Shown in pieces: positions 51,830-60,134 of a stretch of DNA of 64,000 nucleotides. Each line of letters opens with the position of its first letter. The first letter of the stretch is position 1. Source of the stretch: a virus. The stretch is taken from IMG/VR virus record IMGVR_UViG_3300044858_001565, positions 16,517 through 80,516 of that record. The stretch is one strand, 5' to 3'. Position numbers and translations under genes: made by a program. The notes beneath the pieces were generated by a model. It had not been told where the DNA came from and did not search any database. It saw nothing but the letters and a program-made list of their open reading frames with translations.

Positions 51830-53263
51830 TTACGATGCAACGCCGTGGAGGTTGTCCACACGGAAGATGCGGTAGTAGACATTGCTGCGAGCAGTTAGTG
51901 CTCCAAGTCCCTGAGATGCGCCCTCAGCGAATGGGTTGGCGACCATGCCGTAGCGGGTCTTGAACGCCATCTTGGGCTGGAAGGTGCTGGTATCAACAGC
52001 ACGCATCATCTGTAGTGGGACATACGGGCAGTAGAAGATACCTGCATCGTATGGGCTGCTGCCCTTATATCCAACGCAAACAAAGTTTGTTGGAGCAGCG
52101 GTGCTGATGTAAGGATCAATGTAAACCTTGATCTTACCGTTGAGTGTTCCAGCAAAGGTGTTGCCGGTGTCATCAACATCAAGGCTGACATTCAGAGCGG
52201 GGCTGATGTTGAGGAAGCCACCCATAGCGAGGGCGCTAGCAACATCTGCCGAGCAGATGATGAAGTTGCCCTTGCCACGACGGGTTTCCTTGGCGATGAC
52301 ATTGCACTCACGCTCAATCTGGAACATCAGACCACGGAACTTCTCCGCGCTCCAACGACCATCCGAGTCCTGAATGAGGTCGTATACGCCACCGATAGCC
52401 GATCCGCTCGAAAGACCACCAGCAACCGTCTTGTAGTAAAGATCGGTCTGCTGTGCGCCCAACTTGGCGCAACGGTAGACATTGCGGACTACCTCGCGGT
52501 TGATTTCAGCAAGAATCTCGGTGCTCAGGATGTTGCTGAGTTCAGTCTCAGCGTCAAGACCGTGAACAGCCTTGAGATCCTGTGCGAGTTCAATGCTGTA
52601 CGAAGCGGCAAGCATACGAGTAGCAGCCTGAACGCCGACGCGCTCAATGCTGAATGCCATCTCGTTTGGTGCTTCGCCTTCAGCGAAGTTGGTGCGTAGA
52701 CCAGAGCCTGTGGTTAGACCGCTGACGGTTACATCAGTGGTTCCGAAGAACGGATCAACGCCGGTCACTGGACCGAAACCAGCAGTATTGCCGAGTGCGG
52801 CACCACCTGCGGTTGCTCCAGAGAAACCAGTGCGAGTCGGATCAGACGAACCTGCAAACAGAGTGTTTGGCTCGTTGAACAGAGCCTCGCTTCCGCCCTG
52901 TGTAGCATAACGGCTACGCATTGCGAAGATCAGACCTGTCGGAGCCGACATAGCCTGAACGCCGCAAATGTCGTAAGCCATGAGGTTTGGCATGGAACGA
53001 CGAACCAACTGGATGAGAATTGGGTCGTAGCCACGGAGATTGCCGTTCTCTCCACCCGAAGCGAGAGGAGACATACCAGCGCCAAGAGCGTTGGTGGGCG
53101 AAGCCTCAGCGATCATCTGCTCGCGGATAGCCTTCTCCTGGTTCTCCAGAAGGGTAGCAACGGTGGCACGCTTGTGAGCGTCTGTGATCTTTGGGAGATC
53201 ACTGTGGTCTAGAACAGGCTTCCACTTGCGGATTGCCTGCTCGGTTAGAAACTTATTTTCCAT
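51830..53263 (-). CDS. 23: Major capsid protein gp23
   Basis: HK97-fold capsid subunit, processed by gp21. The N-terminus MENKFLTEQAIRKWKPVLD is the removable propeptide. LIFAMRSRY, AEINREVVRNVYRCAKLG, ETRRGKGNFIICSADVASALA and VGYKGSSPYDAGIFYCPYVPLQ match T4-like gp23 throughout. Length 477 aa (T4 521). ATG with AGGAG upstream. It probably depends on the GroES-like protein (21055-21318) plus host GroEL for folding. Confidence 0.96.
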   Translation of the reverse strand: MENKFLTEQAIRKWKPVLDHSDLPKITDAHKRATVATLLENQEKAIREQMIAEASPTNALGAGMSPLASGGENGNLRGYDPILIQLVRRSMPNLMAYDICGVQAMSAPTGLIFAMRSRYATQGGSEALFNEPNTLFAGSSDPTRTGFSGATAGGAALGNTAGFGPVTGVDPFFGTTDVTVSGLTTGSGLRTNFAEGEAPNEMAFSIERVGVQAATRMLAASYSIELAQDLKAVHGLDAETELSNILSTEILAEINREVVRNVYRCAKLGAQQTDLYYKTVAGGLSSGSAIGGVYDLIQDSDGRWSAEKFRGLMFQIERECNVIAKETRRGKGNFIICSADVASALAMGGFLNISPALNVSLDVDDTGNTFAGTLNGKIKVYIDPYISTAAPTNFVCVGYKGSSPYDAGIFYCPYVPLQMMRAVDTSTFQPKMAFKTRYGMVANPFAEGASQGLGALTARSNVYYRIFRVDNLHGVAS

Positions 53264-53321
53264 TTTCCCTACTCCTATTTGTTAACAGTCTTTTGACTGA
53301 AAATGACTCTGAACTTGAAGG

Positions 53322-54527
53322 TTATTCCTTCGACTTGCTCATTGAGCGCACATATGCCTCAACGAGTGGTGATGCTTCCGAAGCGTCCTCGTAGGACTCT
53401 TCAAGTCCTTCTTCCTTGGTTGCTTCTTCTGCGGCGACTCCGATGGTTTCGATGTTCTCACGGAGAACAGCGACTTTCTCGGCAAACTGCTCGACGGTAT
53501 CGAAATCAAGATCCTCGGCTAGACGACGAAGTTTCTCTACATCGGTATCGGCAAGTCCTTCTGCGATCTCGCGGAAGACGATTTCGCACTTCAACTGCTC
53601 AACCTCTTCAACGAGTTCCATGTTCTTCTCAACCTGTGTCTTTAGTTCACCGTCAAGGTTCTGAACCTCTTCGACGGTGGACTCGAACAGGTCCAACTTC
53701 TCCTCGGGAACCTCAATGTAAGACTCGGCAAACAGTCCACGGAGGTTGGAGATGAAGTTCTCGGTAATCTCGGTGCGGAGTCCCTGCTCAACAGCGAGGC
53801 GGTTCTCCTGCATCCACTCTTCAACCACATAGTTGAGATAATCGTCAATTCGCTCAACGAGTTCTTCGGTCACAGCAACGGTGTGCTGCTCAAGAAGATC
53901 CTCGTATTGCGACTTCAACTGCTCTTCAACCTGGTGAACGCGCTCGGCAAGGTGAGCCTCAAACAGTGTTGCAGCCTGAGACTTGAACTCTTCCGACAGT
54001 TCCTGACCATTGAACATGGCAGCAATGTCTTCCTTCTTCAGTGAAGGATACTTTGTCTCAGCCTTGGCAGCAGAGGGCTTGGGCTTGATGGTAGCCATGT
54101 TCTTGGCGCTGTTGTCGCCGGTTGGCTCGGCAATCTTCTGCCCCTTCTTGTTGGCATCGTGGGCAATCTTGGTGTCGGCATAGTCCGAAGCAGCCTCTTC
54201 CATCTTTTCCTTCTTCTTGCCAAACTTGCCCTTGAGGAAGGCAGGCATCTTCTTCTTGCCCTTCTTATCTTCCTCCTCGTCTTCCTCTTCTTCACCCTCT
54301 TCCTCTTCGTCCTCTTCTTCCTCAGACTCTTCGTCCTTGGCTTCTTCGATGACTTCTTCGGAAGCGTCGTCTTCAAAGACTTCTTCGCCCTCTACAAACG
54401 AGTCCTCATCAGCGGCTTCCTCGGCAGGCTCCACTGGCTCCTCGTTCTCGGGATTGGCGTTCTCGGCAAGGAAGCCTTCGCCCAGGATTACCTTCTTGAT
54501 GACATCTTCGATCTTTTCGTTAGCCAT
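53322..54527 (-). CDS. 22: Prohead scaffold (core) protein gp22
   Basis: The protein is strongly acidic (runs of Glu/Asp, about residues 29-95) followed by Lys-rich and long helical segments (EEQLKSQYEDLLEQHTVAV, REIAEGLADTDVEKLRRLAEDL), typical for a core scaffold. Position between gp21 and gp23 fixes the identity. At 401 aa it is longer than T4 gp22 (269), the acidic N-terminal part being the extra. Confidence 0.88.
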   Translation of the reverse strand: MANEKIEDVIKKVILGEGFLAENANPENEEPVEPAEEAADEDSFVEGEEVFEDDASEEVIEEAKDEESEEEEDEEEEGEEEEDEEEDKKGKKKMPAFLKGKFGKKKEKMEEAASDYADTKIAHDANKKGQKIAEPTGDNSAKNMATIKPKPSAAKAETKYPSLKKEDIAAMFNGQELSEEFKSQAATLFEAHLAERVHQVEEQLKSQYEDLLEQHTVAVTEELVERIDDYLNYVVEEWMQENRLAVEQGLRTEITENFISNLRGLFAESYIEVPEEKLDLFESTVEEVQNLDGELKTQVEKNMELVEEVEQLKCEIVFREIAEGLADTDVEKLRRLAEDLDFDTVEQFAEKVAVLRENIETIGVAAEEATKEEGLEESYEDASEASPLVEAYVRSMSKSKE

Positions 54528-54545
54528 GACTGTGAGTCTCCTTTG

Positions 54546-54553
54546 AATTTATG
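54546..54553 (-). promoter_or_regulatory. Late-promoter-like box CATAAATT before gp22
   Basis: The minus strand reads TACATAAATTCAAAGGAG, two mismatches from TATAAATA, 18 bases before the gp22 ATG. It would give a short leader containing the AAGGAG site. Confidence 0.4.
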
Positions 54554-54561
54554 TAGTCTGC

Positions 54562-55203
54562 TCAGAGTTTTGAGATAAAGTCTTTGAAAATCTGCAACGC
54601 CTGCTCCTCCAACTTACGAGATGGAGTCCGTTCGATGGTTTTCTTGTAGTTTTCCACATCGACAGGCTTTAGAACACCACCATCCCATATCCATTCACGC
54701 CCTTCCATGATGCCGTTGACGAATGCGTTGGGGGCAGACGGATCTGCAACCACATCTACAGCAGCCAACATGAAGTCTTCCTGAACAATATTTACCCCGT
54801 CCTCTTCCTTCAGGCTTCCCATGCCACGGGAGGACACGCCCAGTTTCACACCCTCGTCAATAAGGTTGCGGACAATCTTGCCGTATGGGGTGTCTAGAAT
54901 TTTTGCTTTGCCGTATACATCGTTCTTCTCAAGGCGAAGATCCTTGATGAGGTGGGAAACACGCTCAAGGTTCACGGTTGGACCCTCGGGGTGACCGAGT
55001 TCGCCCATTGCACGGTTGGTCTTTACATATTCGCTCTGATACCGATTCAGTTCCTTCTCCATCACGGCAATGGGATACACGCGACCGTTCCTGTTCTTGG
55101 ACTCAGCCTGCATGAACACGCCTTCAATGAAGTAGTGCTTCTTACCGTCTTTTTCTTCGGTGAGAATATTGATGTCTTGAACTGTTTCGGTGATGAGTTT
55201 CAT
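54562..55203 (-). CDS. 21: Prohead core protease gp21
   Basis: Serine protease (S78-like fold) that cleaves the scaffold and gp23 propeptide. MGELGHPEGP supplies the catalytic His and GVSSRGMG the catalytic Ser; NRNGRVYP is the early motif. The start is the ATG at 55203 (MKLITETVQDINIL), sharing a base with the previous stop (TGATG). Length 213 aa (T4 212). Confidence 0.94.
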   Translation of the reverse strand: MKLITETVQDINILTEEKDGKKHYFIEGVFMQAESKNRNGRVYPIAVMEKELNRYQSEYVKTNRAMGELGHPEGPTVNLERVSHLIKDLRLEKNDVYGKAKILDTPYGKIVRNLIDEGVKLGVSSRGMGSLKEEDGVNIVQEDFMLAAVDVVADPSAPNAFVNGIMEGREWIWDGGVLKPVDVENYKKTIERTPSRKLEEQALQIFKDFISKL

Positions 55204-55520
55204 CAGTCCTGACCAGCCTTCTTGTTGTGGAGTTTCCAAGCGGTGGCATACATGACGCTCTTGCCGCGCTTGCCATACTGCTTCGCAAACGAAGCCTTGG
55301 TCTTCTTGGAGCCAGTCATCTTCTCCATGCCTGGAGGAGACACTTCATCCAACTGCTCCGCGTCTTCCTGCACGGTATTGAACACAGACTGTGCAACCTC
55401 AAGACGAGCCTCGTCTAGTGCAAGCGATGCACGGGCGTAGAGCGACTTGAAAACCAATTCCTTGGCTTCAGCAAAACTCTTGTTCAAAACTGCTTTTGCG
55501 ATATGCTTGGTTGTGTCCAT
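55203..55520 (-). CDS. Prohead core protein, gp68-like (105 aa)
   Basis: MDTTKHIAKAVLNKSFAEAKELVFKSL, then LALDEARLEVAQSVF, is helical and in the position of T4 gp68 (between gp67/gp20 and gp21). The C-terminal 45 residues (KTKASFAKQYGKRGKSVMYATAW) carry a small basic motif found in many phage proteins. AGGAG precedes the ATG and a CTAAATA box lies 24 bases upstream. Identity rests on position and general pattern. Confidence 0.65.
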   Translation of the reverse strand: MDTTKHIAKAVLNKSFAEAKELVFKSLYARASLALDEARLEVAQSVFNTVQEDAEQLDEVSPPGMEKMTGSKKTKASFAKQYGKRGKSVMYATAWKLHNKKAGQD

Positions 55521-55544
55521 TTGCGCTCTCCTATGAGACTAGAT

Positions 55545-55551
55545 TATTTAG
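55545..55551 (-). promoter_or_regulatory. Late-promoter-like box CTAAATA before the prohead core genes
   Basis: The minus strand reads AACTAAATAATC, 24 bases before the ATG at 55520. It overlaps the stop of the small gene upstream. Spacing to the start is like that of the gp19 box. Confidence 0.5.
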
Positions 55552-55724
55552 TTCTGGACTTCGTTTGACTGGGTTTCTTCGCTAGATTCTGCCTCTGTTT
55601 CAGGTAAGACACCCTTGAACAGATTATTTGAAATACGCTCCTTTTCAGCATCCAATCGCTCTGCGACCTTGGATTTGAGGGAACCGTATACGGCAGTCTT
55701 GAATTCGTTGTATGAGCCAACCAT
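55548..55724 (-). CDS. Small prohead core protein, gp67-like (58 aa)
   Basis: MVGSYNEFKTAVYGSLKSKV, then ERISNNLFKG and an acidic end (TEAESSEETQSNEVQN), has the layout of T4 gp67 (helix plus acidic tail). The start is the ATG at 55724, sharing a base with the portal stop (TGATG). Position directly after gp20 supports it. Short, so the match is only suggestive. Confidence 0.6.
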   Translation of the reverse strand: MVGSYNEFKTAVYGSLKSKVAERLDAEKERISNNLFKGVLPETEAESSEETQSNEVQN

Positions 55725-57382
55725 CAGGTGTTCCACCCTTCTTCATCATCAGGCACTATTTCACCAATGGTAACCTGCGGTCCTTGCTGTGGAGCAGGGC
55801 TTGGTGTGGGCATGGCAGGGGCAGGCTCACCCGCTGGCTGTCCTGGTGCACCCATTCCGCCTGCTTCTGGTCCCATCGGGGCTTGCAGGAGTCCTGCGGC
55901 TTGCTCTGCGCTGATCTGCTTGTCGATCTGCTCCACATCGTCTTCTGTCTGACGGAGAATCTTCTTGCGAACCCACTCGCGGGAGTAATACTTGCCCACG
56001 AAATCTTCTGCATCCCGTGCGCTTTGCAGACGATCCTTGAGAATTTCGCTCTCCTTGAGTTCGGAGAAGTGGGAGTCCTTTGCAAACTTGAATGCCAACT
56101 GCCCTACCATCTCGTCCCAATCGGCTTCCTTGATGATGCCCTTAAGGGTCAACTGCACCCGCATCAGTTCAAGGAACAGTTCGGAGAACTTCATGCGGAG
56201 GCGTTCCACAAACTTGAAGAATTTCACCTCGTCGCGTGAAATCTCCGATGCGCGACCAAGATTGAAGCCGCTCTGCTCTTCCAAACGGGACGCAGGCACA
56301 TTTAGAGACTGAAACAGTTTCTTCTGAAAGTATTTCACATCTTCCATCTCGGACAGGTTCTGACCTGCTTCAAGGGTCTGAATCTCTGTGCCACGACCGC
56401 CTTCACGACGGGGCATCCAGAAATCCTCAAGCATGGACAGGTGCTTGCGGGAATCCGCGACCTCTCCTGTGTTGGGATCGTACATGAGTTTGTTGCGGTA
56501 GCGATTCATCAAGCCACGCACATACTCTTCAGCCTTCTGCTTGGGCAGATTGCCCACATCCACATAGAACACACGCCTCTCGGGAGCGCGGGTGATGCGG
56601 TAGATCACCACCGCGTCTTCAATCATGCGGAGTTGGTTCAGTGCCTTGATTGCCTTGTGTAGGTAGCCGATGATCTTCTTGTGATACCCGTCAAACATAC
56701 CAGAGTTTACAAAGCAAATAGCATCAGGGCTGATCTTAAGCCCTTCCATCGACAGTGCGGTGGAATTTGGTTCGCTCTCGTTGTAGACATAGAACTCTTC
56801 CACATTGGTAACAACCTGCACACCGGCGGGGGCTTGATCCTTCAGGGGCTTCTTGTTTATCTTTCGGATTTTGCGAATCTTGATTGGATCAATAGGTCGC
56901 AGTTCCTGAATGCCCTTTTTCTTGTTGCCCTCATCAATAATGATGTGGTAATACAAGCGGCTGTCCACATACCACTTTCTGAAAATCTCATAACCACGAC
57001 GAGAGAAGTTCAGGAGTTGCAGAACTTCCTCAAACTCTGCTTCAACCTTGTCCTTGATGGTCTTCGGCTGCTTCAGGTTCGTGGTGTCAATCTTCACCGT
57101 GGTAAAGGTATCATCGTAGACAATGGCTTCGTTGCAGATATCTGAAATCGCAGACTCCACTTCAGGGTGGAGTGCCATGTCACGATACTTCTTGATAAGA
57201 TCAATATCTGACTTGATGGTACCGTCAAAGTCTACGACGGTTCCAAAATAGCCACCGACCTCTACCGGTACTGCACCGTCATCGTAGTCGGGAGCAACAA
57301 AAGAAACGGACTTCCGAGGAGTCTCATCCCCGGAAGCCCCTTTCCCTCTAACAAGTTCAAAGCCAAATAGTTTGATAGCCAT
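55724..57382 (-). CDS. 20: Portal vertex protein gp20
   Basis: Dodecameric portal for DNA entry. MALHPEVESAISDICNEAIV, WYVDSRLYYHIIIDEGN, FWMPRREGGRGTEIQTLEAG and PASRLEEQSGFNLGRASEISRDEVKFFKFVERLR (quoted in parts) are highly conserved T4-type portal segments. The last 60 residues are Pro/Gly/Ala-rich. Length 552 aa (T4 524). Confidence 0.96.
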   Translation of the reverse strand: MAIKLFGFELVRGKGASGDETPRKSVSFVAPDYDDGAVPVEVGGYFGTVVDFDGTIKSDIDLIKKYRDMALHPEVESAISDICNEAIVYDDTFTTVKIDTTNLKQPKTIKDKVEAEFEEVLQLLNFSRRGYEIFRKWYVDSRLYYHIIIDEGNKKKGIQELRPIDPIKIRKIRKINKKPLKDQAPAGVQVVTNVEEFYVYNESEPNSTALSMEGLKISPDAICFVNSGMFDGYHKKIIGYLHKAIKALNQLRMIEDAVVIYRITRAPERRVFYVDVGNLPKQKAEEYVRGLMNRYRNKLMYDPNTGEVADSRKHLSMLEDFWMPRREGGRGTEIQTLEAGQNLSEMEDVKYFQKKLFQSLNVPASRLEEQSGFNLGRASEISRDEVKFFKFVERLRMKFSELFLELMRVQLTLKGIIKEADWDEMVGQLAFKFAKDSHFSELKESEILKDRLQSARDAEDFVGKYYSREWVRKKILRQTEDDVEQIDKQISAEQAAGLLQAPMGPEAGGMGAPGQPAGEPAPAMPTPSPAPQQGPQVTIGEIVPDDEEGWNT

Positions 57383-57409
57383 AAATAAAGAATCCTGTCA
57401 ATTTTAAGA

Positions 57410-58021
57410 TCAGAAACCCGAACCGATGTTGATGCCAGCCTGCTGCAACAGCGACTGGATGTTCTCTGCTCCAAGACCCGTAGCAGGAACAGCAGCGCCA
57501 GGAGCAGCCTCCCACCAAGAGTAGTTGATTGTTACTGGGAATTCAGCAATCTGGTCGTTGTTCTCATATGACAGGTCGATTGCACCGATTTCGCTCGGGA
57601 AGCACCCGATAAAGTTGTATGTGCGGAGAGCGTCGCCTGTACGGAGCAACTGCGTGACCGACCATGTGGGCATGAACTGCATGAAGTTGTTTGCAGAGAT
57701 GTTTCCAACATGGGAGTTGAAAGTGGCACTCCAGAACTCGAAAGCCGAACGCAGGCTCATGTTAGCGTCCGACATGACCGTAATGGTCCAATCCTGGAAG
57801 GTGCGGTCACCAGGCAACTTGATGCGGCGACCACGATACGGAACCTCAATGGTTCCGAGCGAGGAAGCCGGAATCTGTGCAGCCTTGCACAGGAACGAGA
57901 TTGCGCGGTTGTTGGCATAGCCGGGGATGTTTCCCGTGACCATGAACAGGTTTGTACGAACACCACCACCAGCGAAGGCGTTTACAAATCCTGAAATATT
58001 GTTTGTAGGATCTACTGGCAT
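57410..58021 (-). CDS. 19: Tail tube protein gp19
   Basis: MPVDPTNNISGFVNAFAGG, NLFMVTGNIPGY, SFLCKAAQIPASSLGTIEVPYRGR (in parts), QDWTITVMSD and an RTYNFIGCFPSEIGAIDLSY segment match gp19. Length 203 aa (T4 163). The start has AAGGAG and a CTAAATA box 20 bases upstream, so it may have its own late transcript. Confidence 0.94.
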   Translation of the reverse strand: MPVDPTNNISGFVNAFAGGGVRTNLFMVTGNIPGYANNRAISFLCKAAQIPASSLGTIEVPYRGRRIKLPGDRTFQDWTITVMSDANMSLRSAFEFWSATFNSHVGNISANNFMQFMPTWSVTQLLRTGDALRTYNFIGCFPSEIGAIDLSYENNDQIAEFPVTINYSWWEAAPGAAVPATGLGAENIQSLLQQAGINIGSGF

Positions 58022-58041
58022 CTTGGATTACTCCTTGGTCT

Positions 58042-58048
58042 TATTTAG
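58042..58048 (-). promoter_or_regulatory. Late-promoter-like box CTAAATA before gp19
   Basis: The minus strand reads GTCTAAATAAGACCAAGGAG, with the ATG 20 bases after the box. It stands in the short gap between gp18 and gp19, not inside a coding region, which makes chance less likely. Confidence 0.6.
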
Positions 58049-58051
58049 ACT

Positions 58052-60049
58052 TCAAGCCCCGACTTCGCTGAACTGAACGCCCGTCTTTGTAGCAACAAAG
58101 TTCAACTGGATGAAGTTGATGCTGCGAGTGGGCTTCACGAAGATGTCTGCAACGAACTCGTTGCGGTCAATGACCTCTCCGGTGTTGTTGGTTTCGTCGC
58201 ACACCACCTTGAAGTCGGTGATGCCACGGCGCTGCTGAACGGTCTTGAGGAAGGGAACCACGAGGTTCTTGAACTGTGCGCGAGTGAACGAATCGTTCTG
58301 CTCGAACAGGAAGAACTTTGAAGCCGTGGCAATTGCCTTCTCAAGCACGATGAACAGGCGACGCACATTGATGCGGTCAAAGGCACTTGGACGGGTCTGT
58401 GCGGTCTTGTCACCGAACAGGATCACGCCCTCGCCGGGGAACGACACGACAGGGTTGATCTGTCGGGTGTACAGTTCGTCGCGGTGAGCCTCGGACGATG
58501 GGTTGTACGCCAACTTCACCACATTCTTGATCTGCCCACGGTTGTAGCCTGCGGGAGAGAACCAAGCCTCGTTGGTAAATTCGGTGCGTGCAACCAGTCC
58601 TGCAATGTCTCCGTTCAGCGGAAGCAGACGGACCACATTGTTGTAGGTGTCCAACTGGTACTTCCATCCACTGTCAATGACTGCGTAGGACGAGTTGAGG
58701 TTGAGAGTGGTGTCGCGGAAGGTCTTGAGACTGTTCAAGGCTTCAAACGGCAACTTGTTCTCAACATCAGCCTGTGCAGGCGAAATGAATGCCATGCAGT
58801 CTAGACGCTTCTCGCAGACATTCTGCACAACCAACTGCTCAACGGTTGCGGAAGCAGCGCCGAGCGGAAGCAGCGAAACATCCACTGCATCGGCATCGGC
58901 AAACTTGCTCCAACCGCTTGCCCACCGCTCCGAATCGCTTGGTGCAGCCGAAGCAGCGCCAGCCATGTGAAGCGAGTTTACATTGTCAGCAAGGAATGTT
59001 CCTGCTGCAATCGGGGCACCAATACGAACCCAATCGGTTTTGGATGCGATTCCGCCTGTGTTGTCGTTGACATCAGCAGAGAGTGCCCAGACATAGTTGG
59101 ACTGATCGTTGATAACCGTGCGGTAATAGTTGCTGCTGCCGTCAAACTTCTTTGCATCAGTGGCACGGGAAAGCCCTTCAAACTTCTCAAGAAGAGAGTT
59201 TGCCGTTCCGGTCCACAGACCGTCCTTGTCCATGACAAGCACATTGATCTGATCTCCCGAACCACCTGCGTCAGCCGCAAAGGGAGTGGTGTAGGAGTTC
59301 GATCCGATGTATTTTGCGTATACGCTCTTGTGGGTGAATGCCGCACCGTTGTCCTGTGCCTTTGGCAGAAGACCGTTGATGTTCAGCGTGATTCCTGTAG
59401 CGGAACCAGACACAAGGAACACATCTCCGCTTGTGGCTCCCCGTCCAGAAACACCACTTACTGTAACGGTGGTTCCGTCAGCAAAGATGATGTCATCGCC
59501 AACAGAGAAAGCAGCAGTTGTACCGGCTGCCTTTGTGATTCGGATGCTGGACGCACCAAGAGCAGCCTGGGCGACTAGAGTTCCAGTTGTGGTTCCAGGT
59601 CCACTCGTAACAACAACCTTCAGGCTGTTTCCTAGGGCACCAGGATACTTTGATCCAAAAACCACACCCGCAACAGCAGCGGTTGATGTTGGAAGCCCTG
59701 CGCTTGCTCCAAACTGTGTTTCGTTATTGATGACCAGAGTGGCTACTCCGGTCAGACCAGCCTTGGTTACGCTGGCGTTCTTTGCCGCAGCGCCGACCAC
59801 ACGAACAACCTGGCAGTTGTTGCCATACGACAGGAAGTTGCCTGCGGTAAAGAAGTCCAGGTAGTTGTTGTTGTCGGGCTTGCCAAAAATATTGGCAAGT
59901 TCGGTCTGCTGGGTAACGGTGACGATTTCGTCAACCGGACCCCAGTGGAAGTATCCTGCAAAACCACCAGGTGTGGTGGCAACGGCAGGGACAACGGTTG
60001 TCAGGTCAATTTCCTTGATGCTTACGCCGGGGCTTACTCTAAATGCCAT
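58052..60049 (-). CDS. 18: Contractile tail sheath protein gp18
   Basis: FRVSPGVSIKEIDLTTVVPAV at the N-terminus, GGFAGYFHWGPVDE, GNNCQVVRVVG, then a C-terminal SFPGEGVILFGDKTAQTRPSAFDRINVRRLF (in parts) and FEQNDSFTRAQFKNLVVPFL are the standard sheath landmarks. Middle residues (about 130-260) form a variable outer domain. Length 665 aa (T4 659). The ATG has AAGGAG upstream. Confidence 0.96.
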   Translation of the reverse strand: MAFRVSPGVSIKEIDLTTVVPAVATTPGGFAGYFHWGPVDEIVTVTQQTELANIFGKPDNNNYLDFFTAGNFLSYGNNCQVVRVVGAAAKNASVTKAGLTGVATLVINNETQFGASAGLPTSTAAVAGVVFGSKYPGALGNSLKVVVTSGPGTTTGTLVAQAALGASSIRITKAAGTTAAFSVGDDIIFADGTTVTVSGVSGRGATSGDVFLVSGSATGITLNINGLLPKAQDNGAAFTHKSVYAKYIGSNSYTTPFAADAGGSGDQINVLVMDKDGLWTGTANSLLEKFEGLSRATDAKKFDGSSNYYRTVINDQSNYVWALSADVNDNTGGIASKTDWVRIGAPIAAGTFLADNVNSLHMAGAASAAPSDSERWASGWSKFADADAVDVSLLPLGAASATVEQLVVQNVCEKRLDCMAFISPAQADVENKLPFEALNSLKTFRDTTLNLNSSYAVIDSGWKYQLDTYNNVVRLLPLNGDIAGLVARTEFTNEAWFSPAGYNRGQIKNVVKLAYNPSSEAHRDELYTRQINPVVSFPGEGVILFGDKTAQTRPSAFDRINVRRLFIVLEKAIATASKFFLFEQNDSFTRAQFKNLVVPFLKTVQQRRGITDFKVVCDETNNTGEVIDRNEFVADIFVKPTRSINFIQLNFVATKTGVQFSEVGA

Positions 60050-60134
60050 TTTTGGGTTCTCCTTCGTGAAGAAGTCAATTCTTTATGACTGCGCTTCTGA
60101 GAGTATGTATTATTTTGAACCATTCACGAAAGGG

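Noticed and set aside
53285-53298. Short hairpin CAGTC-TTTT-GACTG between gp22 and gp23
   Set aside because: Only 5 base pairs and no T-run after it, so too weak for a terminator call.
60050-60134. 85-base gap between gp17 and gp18
   Set aside because: No gene, tRNA or convincing hairpin found; only a weak CATAAAGA that is too far from the late consensus to call.
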